A DNA stretch of 64,000 bases from NCBI RefSeq assembly GCF_963576545.1, contig NC_083642.1:1606005-1670004 (forward strand). Direction: 5' to 3'. This DNA is from Limanda limanda (Eukaryota > Chordata > Actinopteri > Pleuronectiformes > Pleuronectidae). The first letter of the stretch is position 1, and every line of letters starts with the position of its first letter. The translations under genes and the position numbers were made by a program. The notes beneath the pieces were generated by a model. It was not told the origin of the DNA, searched no databases, and saw only the letters and a list, made by a program, of their open reading frames with translations. Shown here piece by piece: positions 9,544 through 20,909 of this stretch.

Positions 9544-10708
9544 CAGGGGTCGGCAACCTTTTTTCACAATAAGTGCCAATCTGAAATGTTCTTGTTAATT
9601 AGTGTGCCATATCAACATTATTTTTAACATTAAGTTTTATTATATAACAACATTCACAACAGACATGTCATTTTTTTCTATCCATATTGGCTATATATAT
9701 ATAGAACACTTAAAATAATATGTTTCTCATTATGACAATAGGTTTGTCATTAACCCCGCCAACCACACTCATATTAATAATTTCCCCACCCCATGACATA
9801 TTGCACTGACACCATTTCAAAACACTGCTTTCAGTAACTCATTAACAAGTATTGCATTGGAATTGTCCAAAGTGGACAAAAGCAGATCAAACACCTAAAC
9901 AGTACTAGGGCTATACAAGAATGTGACCTCATGAAAACATCAACATCTGAGTCAGAGAAAAAGAGGTGCACAAACAGCAACATATACAAACACATGTGTA
10001 GGCCCTGCAACAAATACAATTATGCCTATCAGTGGGATCCCTGACCTTGCTTTCCTTTGCTGAGCTCCATTACCTGGGGGTTGTAGTTAGGGACTTTAAG
10101 TTGCACACATGCTTCGGAGTGGTCAGTGGGAGGGGCTGAGCAGTGAGCCATGCGATAGCTTGCTTCGGTCCCGTGGTTTTTGGCAGTGGCAAATATTTTC
10201 AGACAGTTGGCCTGCTTCTCATACCTGGACACTGCATGCCTGATGGATCCTCCCTTGTCTGCCTGGTCTTTGAAAGTTTTTTCGTGCTTGGTCTCAAAGT
10301 GGCGCTTAACGCTGGACGTTCGGCAAACCATATTTTCTAAACATAAAGTGCACACAGCACGGTCCTTATTAAAAACGAATCCATAGTCTTCTTCCCATGA
10401 GGGCTGAAATGCCCGGGCCTTCAGTTTTTTAGACAGGGGATATGCCATCGCTATTACACCTGAGCGGATGCACTTCGCAGAGATTCATGCGGGACACTGT
10501 AAGCACTAGCGAGCAGTGCCGGATGGGAGGCTTCTTCTTCTTCTTATTTAATGGCGATTGGCATCCAGCATATGGTGCAATACTGGCCCCTAGCGGCTGG
10601 GAGGTGTTAATACAGGCTGCGTGACGGCAAAACCTTTTAACATTTCTTTAATAGGAAATCGACTGCATGCCAATCATTGGCACGCGTGCCTAGGGTTGCC
10701 GACCCCTG
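9544..10708. mobile_element. Non-autonomous hAT element (1,165 bp)
   Basis: Terminal inverted repeats CAGGGGTCGGCAACC (9544-9558) and its exact complement (10694-10708). A perfect 8-bp target duplication TCCTAGAG lies at 9536-9543 and 10709-10716. This is diagnostic of the hAT superfamily. Inside are the 5' remnant of a transposase gene on the minus strand and, at about 10,530-10,610, a TTCTTCTTC-led segment that looks like a second nested repeat. Confidence 0.92.
10029..10448 (-). pseudogene. hAT transposase N-terminal remnant with BED-type zinc finger (139 aa)
   Basis: The first ~105 residues resemble the N-terminus of Charlie/SCAND3-like hAT transposases. There is a CTLC pair around residues 33-36 and a HFETKH pair around 50-55, giving the Cx2C...Hx4H BED finger, followed by a sequence ending ASYRMAH. 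A full transposase is about 600 residues with a catalytic RNase-H fold and dimerisation domain; all of that is absent here. The frame is open and could at most make a DNA-binding fragment. Identical except for one residue in A2 (22,896-23,315). Confidence 0.75.
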
Positions 10709-11367
10709 TCCTAGAGGATCAGTCAACACAAATAAACAGATATAGAAAGTCATACATGTGCCATGTTAACTCCTTAACAGGTGTTGAGTCGGATTTTGAG
10801 CTGGACACCATTGTTTCTTATACTCTAAACATGTTGCACTTTGTTTAATATGCACACCTAACTTGTTTATTTTGAAAAGGGGTTAAATAGATACTTTGAT
10901 ATCTTTTTGAGTTGCACTGCTGACTTAACTTATAAGCCCTCTTTTTTATTTATTTTTTATCACGTTGGAGTTGCTAGTTTAAACCTACAGTTTTGCACTT
11001 TAATATTTGAGCCTTTGTTTACATTTTGTTTTGTGCTGCATTAACATAGCAGTCAGGCCTCTTATTTCAGAAACAATGAACCGTAACAGTTTGGTTACCA
11101 ATAAAAGGTAAGCCTACTACTTCTTTGCTTTCAGCCAGCTACTCAAACAGACAAGCAACAAAATAACAAACAAACAAAATACACAGGCAAGTGTCGGCCT
11201 ACTTTGAAATAAATTAAACACAGAACTTTGTAGGGCTATTTGAGTCCTCCTCATATTTGTGGAAAATGTATGAAATAAGAAGTACCCTATTTTTAAATAA
11301 ATAAAACCAAATAGCTGCAGCCTAATCGTGTAACGGACTAGGTTTATGTTTATGTTTGGTTTTGACT

Positions 11368-11493
11368 TATGTTCAGTAAAACACTGTGTTGAAGGAGCGT
11401 TCTGATGTCTGACGGTCAGTGAAGGTGACGTATGTTCAGTAAAACACTGTGTTGAAGGAGCGTTCTGATGTCCGAGGGTCAGTGAATGGGTCT
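11368..11493. repeat. Tandem duplication, two 63-bp units
   Basis: TATGTTCAGTAAAACACTGT begins at 11,368 and again at 11,431; the units differ at a few bases near GATGTCTGACGG / GATGTCCGAGGG. The flanks 10,717-11,367 and 11,494-12,216 hold no gene I can support, only homopolymer T (about 11,610) and G (about 11,658) tracts and a GC-rich palindromic CCTGGCGG/CCGCCAGG stretch. Confidence 0.75.
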
Positions 11494-12216
11494 GGGTGGG
11501 ACATGTGACTGTTTGGACCAATAGGATGGTTGCTTGGAGATCGGGGCCATGTCTCTGATCGGGGCTCAATGAGGAAGTGAAGTGTTGTTGATGTGCGCGA
11601 GTGACGGATTTTTTTTTTTTTTTTTAAATAAAAAAAACAATCGACGCTTAGCCTGGCGGGGGGGGGGGGGAAGCCTGGCGGCCCGCCAGGCCTATACAGT
11701 ACTGGGGGAAACCCTGCGTATTATTCATCCGATGTGAGTGAACCTCTCCACAGATTAGGGTGGTGTTCACTGACGGGGGTAGCACTGCATGAAAAGAAGC
11801 GTTTGTGTCAATCTGTGTCGCAGGAAAGTGTTGGCACATCCTTCGGTTAACGACTTTCACACGTATCTGCAGGCAGCAAAGGAAACTCTCAAGATTCCTG
11901 CAGTTGTCAAGCCTGAGAGCTGTTGTAAGGTGACCCCCCTGCTCCTACGCCTAGAGGACGCTTTCACATGCAAATGACAATGCTCTGAGCTTCACAAATG
12001 CAAATCAGGATAGTTCCCCTCAGAGCAGATAACACCTTTTTCTAAGAGTAAACTAAACTATCTGGCAGCGTGAACCAGGCTGAAAATATATATAAAACCT
12101 GAAATTTTAAATTGTTCTTAAATAAGTAAGTGTGCTATAATGAATTACATTGTATACCACGAACAAAGGTCAATGCTGTCAAATTAAACAATGCACTTTA
12201 TTTCAAATTTTTATTG

Positions 12217-12429
12217 TCATCCAAAACAATCCTGAATCTCAACCACTGTACAGAGTGGCATGATTACAGTCACTTTTTCAATTGTGCTAGTTAAATCCAC
12301 AGAGGATTTTTTAACCACACCTCTACCAGCAAAGAAATGATGCTGGGTATGATCATCTGTGTCCTGTAAGCTCCAAACTTCTACTGGCTTTCCATAAAAA
12401 TATCTGTCCTCCCAAAATACTGGCATCAA
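12217..12429 (-). pseudogene. Unrecognised 70-aa open frame, possible gene fragment
   Basis: Composition is protein-like (VFWEDRYFYGKPVEVWS, then HTQHHFFAG and a hydrophobic IEKVTVIMPL stretch) and unlike translated repeats. It is identical in A2 (25,084-25,296). No promoter or splice sites are evident. I do not recognise the family. It may be a fragment of a longer gene carried in by transposition, or chance. Confidence 0.3.
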
Positions 12430-13681
12430 ATTAACATGTCAATGGCAAACTAAACTGTTTTCCATGAATTATAAATGCTACCTTTTCACCACTACTTTCA
12501 AAATTGCTATGAAACATTCATTGATTTAATGATTTATTTTTTCAGTGTAATATTTAATCCCCCATGGACTGCACAGTTACAAAACACAGCAGCCGGCTGT
12601 TTGGCTACAACATACATCTCCACTCAGTTTGATTATTATTTTAAATATACAGAAGACACAATATAGAGCTGAAATTCCTTCATAATTTGAACTTCAATTG
12701 TCTTATTGTTGTTATTAAACTTTCTCAGTATTCCATTAAAACAGTCAACACTTTTATCCAAAGCGACTTACAATAAGTGCATTCAACTATAAGGTTACGA
12801 ACACAGAACAGCGTGAATCATGTGTGTAAATTTACTAAACACCAGAAAAAACAAACTGGGCCTCAGTCACATACTCATCCCATATGAAGTAACCGCTGCT
12901 TTAAGATATGGAAACTGTGAAAACCTCACGTCACCCGCTCGCGTCATCAGCTGATGGACTCGTCCAATCAGAGCCTCGTAAACGCCGTGCAGCAGCGTCG
13001 ATTGTCCCGCAGACAGGAAGCGGCTCGTGTTTAGCTTGTCCCGTACGAGTGACTCTGTCTTCGGGGTAAATAACTTGCTGAAGTCGACACGACGCTTTTC
13101 CCTGGAGGAGAAGATGAGTGCGTGTGGAGGCAGAGCCGCGGGCCCGGTGTGGACGAGTCGGGGCGGAGAAGACGGATGCACAGTCCCTGAGTTAAGGTAA
13201 GAGCTAAGCTAGGAGACGCCATGCTAACCACTAAGCTAACTGGTACATCTGAAAGCATGTCCGCCACTCTTTGGGATAGCGAGAAAGTTGCTAAAATACG
13301 AATACAGCATCGAGTGCTGGAGCAGATCTAGTGCATGTGTAAATATGTATGAATTACCTAACAGTTTTGTTGTAACAGTTTGTTCTCGTTAAGTTTTTTC
13401 ATCAACGTGACTTTTTTCTGTATGTTTTCACAGCCTCAGCCCCCCCCCCCCACACACACACACAAACAAAGAGGAGTTAGACTGAGACGCTGAAAGTCCG
13501 GATTTAAAGTGCAGAAAATTAAGCCATTGAATGTAAGTAACTGTTTATGAATTGTTTTGGTGTTTTTTTGCTGTGGATCTTCCAACGGTGATGCAGCGCG
13601 GCTATTTCCGTTTATTAATAATAAACTCATGTTACTCGTGTTGTTTTCCAGCTGCCTGTCCATGACGTACAAAGACACACT

Positions 13682-13844
13682 ATGAGCCAGTATGATCCGA
13701 CCAGACCTTACATCAACATTGAGGAGTTGTCGGAGAAGAAAGAGGGTAAGGTTATATTCATTAAATAATTTTCCAGTTACATCTATAGCTGTATGTTGTA
13801 ATTGAACTGTGCTAATTTTACTGAATGTGTTTACAGCTGATTGA
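13682..13844 (+). CDS. Putative 23-aa microprotein (exons 3-4)
   Basis: Join 13,682-13,745 with 13,837-13,844. It reads MSQYDPTRPYINIEELSEKK then EAD and stop at 13,842-13,844. Upstream the frame is open back to a TGA in exon 2 but has no ATG in this copy. No signal peptide or membrane segment; acidic and tyrosine-containing. I do not recognise it. Coding status is inference from splice structure only. Confidence 0.3.
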
Positions 13845-13859
13845 AGCGGGACAGATGAC

Positions 13860-14060
13860 ATGGATCCATCCTTCCACAGCCAGGAGTGCACCGACCTGTG
13901 TCCCACACTTCATATAAGACTGGAAGCTACACTGATCTCACAGCTACACACCACAGACGTCTACACACTGGAGAAGATTCAGACAGAGTCCCACAAAGAA
14001 GTCTTGTCATTTCAAGCTTCACCTGAGTTTTTGTACAATATTTTTGCTGTATGTAAATAA
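13860..14060 (+). other. 66-codon ORF in terminal exon of the candidate unit
   Basis: Starts ATGGATCC, 15 bases after the microprotein stop, and ends at the poly(A) signal. Contains LEATLISQLHTTDVYTLEKI-type helical sequence. Identical in A2 (26,695-26,895). It could be the real product of the unit or an untranslated region. Confidence 0.3.
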
Positions 14061-14061
14061 A

Positions 14062-15080
14062 GCTTTGACTCCACATATACCTTTTTCACATTTGTTCCCT
14101 GTACAATATGTTCACCTATAACATCAAGCATCACATGAATGTTTAGTTTTAATTAACTGCAGTGCTTTTGGTAAAGGCTTACTAATAAATAATAATAAAT
14201 ATTAATATATACACTTTTATTATTAATATTGTGTGGGAGGGGCTTACCCCACGTGCGGAATGCTGTGACCCCACGTGTGCACTGCAATGACCCATAAGGT
14301 GACCAATAGCAACACTTCTACCAACCAATCACGAGTGACATTTAGTTTCAAGGGTCTGTGGTATCCTCCAATGGTGAGTCGAGAGAGGACTAGCCAGCGG
14401 CTGGCTCCGATTCATATGCTAATTAGATCACACGTCGCGATCGGTCCGCGCTGCGGAGCGAGCCCCCCCGCGGCTCTCTCCTTTGTTCTCCATATCCCCT
14501 TTAAGGTCCGCAAACGCCGATTGACTCAGCTTATTGTCACTGGCGAACGCCGAGGTAACATCATGGAAACAGTAGGTTACAGCAGGGGATTAGGCCTTTC
14601 CGTAGAGGTTCACTGTGACAATAATACTGCTTTTCGTCTAGTGTAACCTGTTAGCTCAGGTAACGCCGAACCGGAGAGTCAGCCTGTTTCCGGGGGACAC
14701 TGACGCTGGAGTCGAGTAGCTTGCTGCGAGACGTCGTAGGGCCCCTCTGAATAATCACTACCTTCCAATGTTAACAGTGGCCTGTGTGCTTCACGCTGAT
14801 TGGTGCTCCCATGGCACTGGTCTGCCGCTTCCCCTGTGTGCCCACGGCAGAGAAGTACGGCGAGAGAAAAGCGTTTCACAAAGCAAACACACAGACAGAA
14901 ACACACACGAATCAAATGACTCCAAAACAAGACTATAATGCTTGTGTGTCTCGTTTATTGACACACACATTCACGCTTCTTTGCATATAAAATAAAATAA
15001 AATATATTTTTGGCACAAAGTTCAGATTGCAGTATTTAGCTTTCTGCACACCAGCGCCATCTATAGTGTAGAAACGCCAC
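14062..15080. other. GC-rich promoter-like stretch and AT-rich flank
   Basis: 14,220-14,800 has CCACGTG, several CCAAT/ATTGG boxes (about 14,304, 14,325, 14,369, 14,799), ATGCTAAT and CGCG-rich sequence, suggesting a CpG-rich promoter, possibly bidirectional. No downstream coding exon is identified. 14,990-15,060 is AT-rich. Confidence 0.35.
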
Positions 15081-15926
15081 TGGAATCAATACAACATCAC
15101 AACCTTCATGAGAGGAGAATTAACTACAGGGCTGTTCATCAGACAGTGTTTGTTTACTTTCATAAACAGTTTATTAAAAATAAAGAGAGAGCAGATAAAG
15201 ATAATCACTGGCTGTCGGTTCATTACAGTGCTTCTTTTTTCCTCTGTTCAACGTGTAATGAGATTGTAAAACAACACAACAAATTTCGTTGCTCTGTCCT
15301 GAACCTCAGACGGCCAACACACAAAAGAAAGTGATTATCTGCAGCGGGTGAAGGAAACTTTCTGCAAAAGCTTTAGGAGACATGTGAACAAACAGTTGCC
15401 GGTATAGCTGAACTGCTCCTGCTGCTCCTGCAGATCAAAGTGTGGATGCAGAGCAAGGATGTGGATGATGAAGAGAAGGCGATGGATGCTGTTATCTGTG
15501 TATGATGTTACACACGACCAATGCACTCGTCAAGTTATTATTCATATGTGGGGTTCAGGGTCGCAGCAAAGTTTTAAATCGACTTGTTTCAACCCACTTT
15601 GAAGAACCATACATCAGTGTTTAGTCATAGCAGTAACATTATATTTAGAATCAGAGTAAATCATACAGTACTTCCTGTTTTCAATCACCAGGTCTCATCC
15701 TGCAGTCACAGTATAAGAACGGACGGAAATAAAAAGGTTTTCTACAATTGATATGTTATTTCATAATAAAACAGTGGTAGTACTGTATATGTACAGGTAT
15801 CACATAGACTGCCTCACAACTTCATTAACCACGGGACCTGAAGGTGACTAGATTTGTCCTGACTGTGCAGCCAGTTCCCCCCCCTCCAGTTCCATATAAA
15901 GACAAGGAAGCAGAGTTATATTCAGG

Positions 15927-16913
15927 TTATATGTCTACAGGTTCTGCTTCTCGGTCCACTGCAATCGTACTAACATCTCTGCTCCTCTCCACTCGTCCAC
16001 AAAGCCATGTCTTCTTCAAGCGCATCCATTTGCAGTGGCTGGTGGTGACGTAGTACAGCACGGGGTCCAGGCACGTGTTGAGGGTGACGAGGGCCATGGT
16101 GACCCGCCTGGCGTCGTAGATGCGGTTTGCGGCGGAGCAGGATGTCTTGATGACATCACTGCGTACCAGGATATAAAGCAGAAACACCAGCTGGCTGGGC
16201 AGGAAGCAGAGCAGCGTGATGGCCAGGATGGTGTGAATGACCCTTACAGATCTTTGGGCTGTTTTAGTCCTGATCATGGAGATGCGCCTCACAGCCAGCG
16301 GGTAACACACCAGGATGATCAAGGTGGGCAGCAGGGGGAATAAGATCAGGCCCAGCAGGTTGTACACCCCCGCACGCGTGTTCCACTCATGCTTGGATAA
16401 GTTCTCGAAACAAGTGTGTTTTCCAGATTGGTTGACGTTGGTTTCCAGAGGCCCCAAGAGGACGAAGACCAGCATCATCACTCCAGCTACACACCAGAGC
16501 GCCACGCACACGGCAATAGAGCACCAGGGCCTCTGCTGCCTCTGGTAGGCGTGAGGATGCACCGTGGCCATGTAGCGGTCCACACAGATACAAGTCATGA
16601 GACAGATGCTCATGTAGGTGTTGGAGTAGAACAGGACCCCAGTGATGCGGCAGGCGACGTCCCCAAACACCCAGTCGTCTTTGTTGAGGTGGTAGTGGAT
16701 CCTGAAGGGCAGAGTGCAGAGGATGAGGATGTCCGCCAGGGCCAGGTTGCTGATGAACACGCTGAAGGCTGTGCGAGGGGTGATCTTGAAGGTGAAGACG
16801 AAGAGAGCAGCCAGATTTCCAGGTAGACCCACGACTAACGCCAGGATGTAGATCACTGGGAAGAAGGACTACTGATACTCCGCTGAGTTGAGGCTGCAGT
16901 TCGTCCCGTTCAT
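15927..16913 (-). pseudogene. Copy 4: GPCR with nonsense codon in N-tail
   Basis: Reads as a full receptor of the copy 2 type (NKDDW in loop 1; LETNVNQSGKHTC in loop 2; tail ending EPVDI), except that the Tyr codon of EYQYS is TAG (16,869-16,871), at residue 14 of the expected protein. The rest of the frame, 309 codons from TM1 on, is intact, so the lesion is recent. No in-frame ATG lies between the stop and TM1. A functional product would need initiation at a non-AUG codon or at an internal Met well inside the helices. A sequencing error cannot be excluded. Confidence 0.75.
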
Positions 16914-17120
16914 GATGAACGATTGATTGGGGGGTTGTTTTGTTTGTGTGTCTGTGAAAGAAGTCAAATGAACGTGTGGGTTTTTTTTCATTCACACTGC
17001 TGCATCGCACACCGTTCGCTAACTGTAGCAACACAAACATGTTTCCATTCAGAGTTTTTCCAATTTTAGTTTCACAAAATATTGGAAATCAATATTTTAC
17101 TCATCGGATCAGTCACATGT

Positions 17121-17970
17121 CTGATAAATGCATAAATAAATACAGAAATCAATAATAAATAGAAATAAATAAAGAAATGTATAAATAAATGTCTTAAATA
17201 TATTTCCACATTTGTTTATTTCTACATTTATGTGTCCATATGTAAATGAGGTAGGAGGTCCCAAACTCAGTCTCGAGCAGGATTGGTCAACTGAGCCATA
17301 CACACACACACACACAGGCCCCGGAGCTCCGCCCCCGCTACACACTCGCTGAGAGACACAAGCAGTGACTGAGACTTGAACTCGTCACCGTGAAGCAGCT
17401 GCTCAGTGACTTTGTAGAACAGTGGAAACAGTGAAAACACCGAGCTTCTCTGGTCACATCTGCTCAGAGATCAGCTGCTTCATGGGCAGCGCAGAAGTTT
17501 GTACCGGGCTGGAGTTTCTGTTTCCTCCTCCTCTCTGCTCGCTCCTTGTGCTCAGGAGAACACGAGACGTGACGCTCACAGTCAGGATTACTGACACCTT
17601 AATCATCCCAATAAAAAATAACCTGAACTAACCCTCTGAACTTGAACTAGTTCATTTTAAGTGTGAACTGGCTCAACGCTGCAAACAGCTACTGGACACC
17701 AGTCAGCATTGAAAGGCAGAAGTAGAAGGGCTGGATCATTACACTCCTATGACCAATCCTGTATGAGACTGCGGTTAGGCCCGCCTTTCTCATTAGCATA
17801 CGGACACATATATGTGGAAATGAATGAATGTGGAAATAAATAAATGTGGAAATATATTTAAGACATTTATTTATACTTTTCTGTATTTATTTCTGTATTT
17901 ATTTAATTATTTCCTTATTTATTTATATTTGTATTTATTTATACATTTATTTATTTATTTATATTTAAGT
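17121..17970. mobile_element. Foldback element, A2 copy
   Basis: Same arms and core as at 4258. The core frame is 69 codons here because of an in-frame 6-bp insertion. Confidence 0.65.
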
Positions 17971-17990
17971 CATGTATGATCCTCTATACT

Positions 17991-18496
17991 TATCACGTGC
18001 TGTGAAAAAGTATTTACCCCCTTCCTGATTTTGTATTTTTTTGCATTTTTGTCACACTTAAATGATTCAGATCATAAAACAAATTTTAATATTAGACAAA
18101 GATTATTAAGTAAATACATAATGCTGTTTTTAAATGATGATTTCATTTATTAAGGGGAAAAATCTATCCAAACCTACTTGGCCCTCTGTGAAAAAGTAAA
18201 TGCCCCCTTAACCTAATAACTGGTTGTGCCAACCTAAAAAAATGTGGTTAATCAGAGTTCATTCATGATTTATCAAGGGGGGCAGTTACTTTTTCACATA
18301 GGCCCAGGTAGGTTTGCATAGCTTATTTCCCTTTATAAATGAAATCATCATTTAAAAACTGCATTTTGTATTTACCCGGGTTATCTTTGTCTAATATTAG
18401 AATTTGTTTGATGATGATCTGAAACATTTAAGTGTGACAAATATGAAAACAAATAAGAAACCAGGAATGGGGCAAATGTTTTTTCACAACACTGTA
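17991..18496. mobile_element. Tc1/mariner-like miniature element, A2 copy
   Basis: Same ends and TA flanks as at 5125. Empty hAT target CTCTATAC at 17,982-17,989. Confidence 0.7.
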
Positions 18497-18831
18497 TATC
18501 TGTTTTGTTCAGGTATAAACTATCATGGACTTTTTTTACACTGCACACAACACATTGTCCTGTATTTGTTACAGAGTTTTTATCCAAAAAGAGTGAAGTG
18601 AAGTAACCGGAAGAAAATACTGACACAAATAAATGCAACACTTCCTCTATTGGTGTTTGTGAGACAATAGATGTTTTATCTTACTGCTTTTATATTAGAT
18701 GTTAAACCTCTGTGACTCTCCCCTTCATTCCAGGAGCTGTTTCTAAGAAGGTAAACGTGCGTTGTGAAAAATAAACCCAGACTAAATAGAGCAATAAACA
18801 AAGTATTTTGACATTAAACAAAGTCACTTAC

Positions 18832-18934
18832 CTAGTTCTTGAGAGTCTGATCTCCAAATGTAGAAAGCAACACCCGAGATTGTTGTGCTGCTGCGTTATC
18901 ACCGTGCTGCTGCTCTCTGCGTTGTGTAGACCAT
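18832..18934 (-). other. Non-coding exon 1 of copy 4 with uORF
   Basis: Identical in plan to exon 1 of copy 2, with MVYTTQRAAAR uORF. The palindrome at 19,010-19,049 lies upstream. Confidence 0.5.
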
Positions 18935-19009
18935 GCAGCTCTTTGCTCAGGCTTCTTAATTTTCTTAAGAAGCCTGCATGACGCACTGTATGACGAAAGG
19001 AGCAGGAAA

Positions 19010-19049
19010 CCATTGCATGATATGAGGTTCACCTCATATCATGCAATGG
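19010..19049. promoter_or_regulatory. 40-bp palindrome upstream of copy 4
   Basis: Exact copy of 6142-6181. Confidence 0.65.
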
Positions 19050-19489
19050 CAGTGTTACAATGAGAGATGTTTGGACGTGTGTTTAGATTACTATTAATCT
19101 GCTTTGAGAGTGAAGTTTAAAGAAAAAAAACTTTGCCTCGAAGTTTGACAGCACCACAAACTGGAGCCTCCAAAAATTATCTTACAGTTGAATCAACCCA
19201 ACATCACAACCTTCATGAGGGAGGATTTACTACAGGGCTGTTCATCAGACAGTGTTTGTGAACTTTCATAAACAATTCATTAGAAATAAAGAAAAGCAGA
19301 GAAAAGCCATCCTTATTTAAAGTTTGATAGAGAATAAAAGCTGCAGACCGAGACACTTTAGTTTAACTAGGAGGCTTTAACAAGAAAGGATGGATATTTG
19401 AGATCGTGTTCATAGTGCATATTCAAGCCTATACCTTCCTTTTCCCAACCTTTCCAACCGGCTACACGATCTGTATGATAATTTCTCGA

Positions 19490-19813
19490 TGTGCACAAAG
19501 AGGTCACACATGCTTCACATTTTATTTTTTATACCAGGCCCTTGGTTCATTGTGATTTCCACACGTAAGAAAAAACTCTTTTTTTTGTTGTTTTATAACC
19601 AGTGTTGGGAAATGTTTTTTGTGGAACCACAGGCCTCCTTTTCGGCCTACATGTACTGAAGACAGCATGTTTCTTTGTTCTTAAGAAAGCCAAGGAACTC
19701 ACTCTCCCAGAATGCTTCAGGTCCTTTTGTTCCAGCAGTTTCACCCAGAGGTGTGAAAAAGCCACCAGTGTCAACTCCAATTGGTCACTCTGGCCCCATG
19801 ACCTGTGAGGTCA
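19490..19813 (+). repeat. Promoter-bearing module, truncated, A2 copy
   Basis: Same truncation point (GAGGTCA joined to GCCATTTTGC) as 6622-6945, so the deletion predates the A1/A2 duplication. Confidence 0.6.
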
Positions 19814-20093
19814 GCCATTTTGCAGAGTTCTATTTATTCTGTTTTAAGTTTATAATATAAAATGACATTGCTTTAACATGAGACATGTTGATTGTTAACG
19901 TCTGCTTGCTGTAGACTCATTACAAGACACAACCGCACAAGATAAAAAAAATCAGAAGCCTGTTTTCGATCCGTCCCTTTATGTTGATGTAAAATGACAA
20001 TTTTAATAAACATTTTTGTATCTTTAAGTCTCCAGTTCCATATATAGACAAGGAACCAGAGTTATATTTAAGTTATATGTCTACAGGTTCAGC

Positions 20094-20909
20094 TCACTCG
20101 CTCCTCTCCACTCGTCCACACAGCCATGTCTTCTTCAAGCGCCTCCATTTGCAGTGGCTGATGGTGACATAGTACAGCACGGGGTCCAGGCACGTGTTGA
20201 GGGTGACGAGGGCCGTGGTGACCAGCCTGGCATCGTAGATGCGGTTGGCGGTGGACCAGGATGTCTTGATGACATCCCTGCGTTACAGGAGGTGCAGCAG
20301 ATTGGCCACGTGGCTGGGCAGGAAGCAGAGCAGCGTGATGGCCAGGATGGTGTGAATGACCCTCAAGGCTCTTTGGGCTGTTTTAGTCCTGATCATGGAG
20401 ATGCGCCTCACAACCAGCGGGTAACACACCAGGATGATCACAGTTTGCAGCAGGGATCAGAAGATCAGGCCCAGCAGGTTGTACACCCCCACACGCGTGT
20501 CCCACTCGTGCTTGGATACGTTATCGAAACAACTGCAGCCTTCAGATTGGTTGACTTTGGTTTCCAGAGGCCCCAAGAGAACGAAGACCAGCATCGCCAC
20601 TCCAGCTACACACCAGAGCGCCACGCTCACTGCCAGAGAGCGCCAGGGCCTCTGCTGCCTCTGGTAGGTGTGAGGATGCACCGTGGCCATGTAGCGGTCC
20701 ACACAGATACAAGTCATGAGACAGATGCTCATGTAGATGTTGGAGTAGAACAGGACCCCAGTGATGCGGCAGGCGACGTCCCCAAACACCCAGTGGTTCC
20801 TGTTGAGGTGGTAGTGGATCCTGAAGGGCAGAGTGCAGAGGATGAGGATGTCCGCCAGGGCCAGGTTGCTGATGAACACGCTGAAGGCTGTGCGAGGGGT
20901 GATCTTGAA
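20094..20909 (-). pseudogene. Copy 5: truncated GPCR pseudogene
   Basis: Same 5' truncation after GATCTTGAA as copy 3 and the same internal stops: TGA at 20,457-20,459 and TAA at 20,283-20,285. All lesions are shared, so copies 3 and 5 descend from an already dead gene. Confidence 0.9.

Larger units (their letters stand above)
13000..14061 (+). other. Candidate four-exon transcription unit (A1 copy)
   Basis: A GC-rich, CpG-containing stretch (about 12,930-13,190) is followed by exon 1 ending at 13,196 before GTAAGA; exon 2, 13,434-13,532 (TTTTCACAG acceptor, GTAAGT donor); exon 3, 13,652-13,745 (TTTTCCAG, GTAAGG); exon 4 from 13,837 (TTTACAG); and AATAAA at 14,056-14,061. All four signals are canonical and in order. 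The start at 13,000 is nominal. The transcript may be non-coding or encode the short ORFs listed next. Confidence 0.5.
2340..15080. repeat. Segmental repeat A1 (about 12.8 kb)
   Basis: Near-identical to 15,081-27,920. Receptor starts are offset by 12,861 bp (3066 to 15,927) and by 12,837 bp to A3 (28,764). Contains even-type copy 2, truncated odd-type pseudogene 3, a hAT element, and a small spliced locus. Edges are approximate, read by eye. Confidence 0.85.
16952..18831 (-). other. Intron 1 of copy 4 (1,880 bp)
   Basis: Same sites and same two insertions as the intron of copy 2. Confidence 0.65.

Noticed and set aside
11640..11720. GC-rich CCTGGCGG/CCGCCAGG stretch as a transposon terminus
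   Set aside because: AGGGTTTCCCCCAGTACTGT (minus strand) resembles a transposon end, but no partner end or target duplication was found, so it is left as unassigned repeat DNA.
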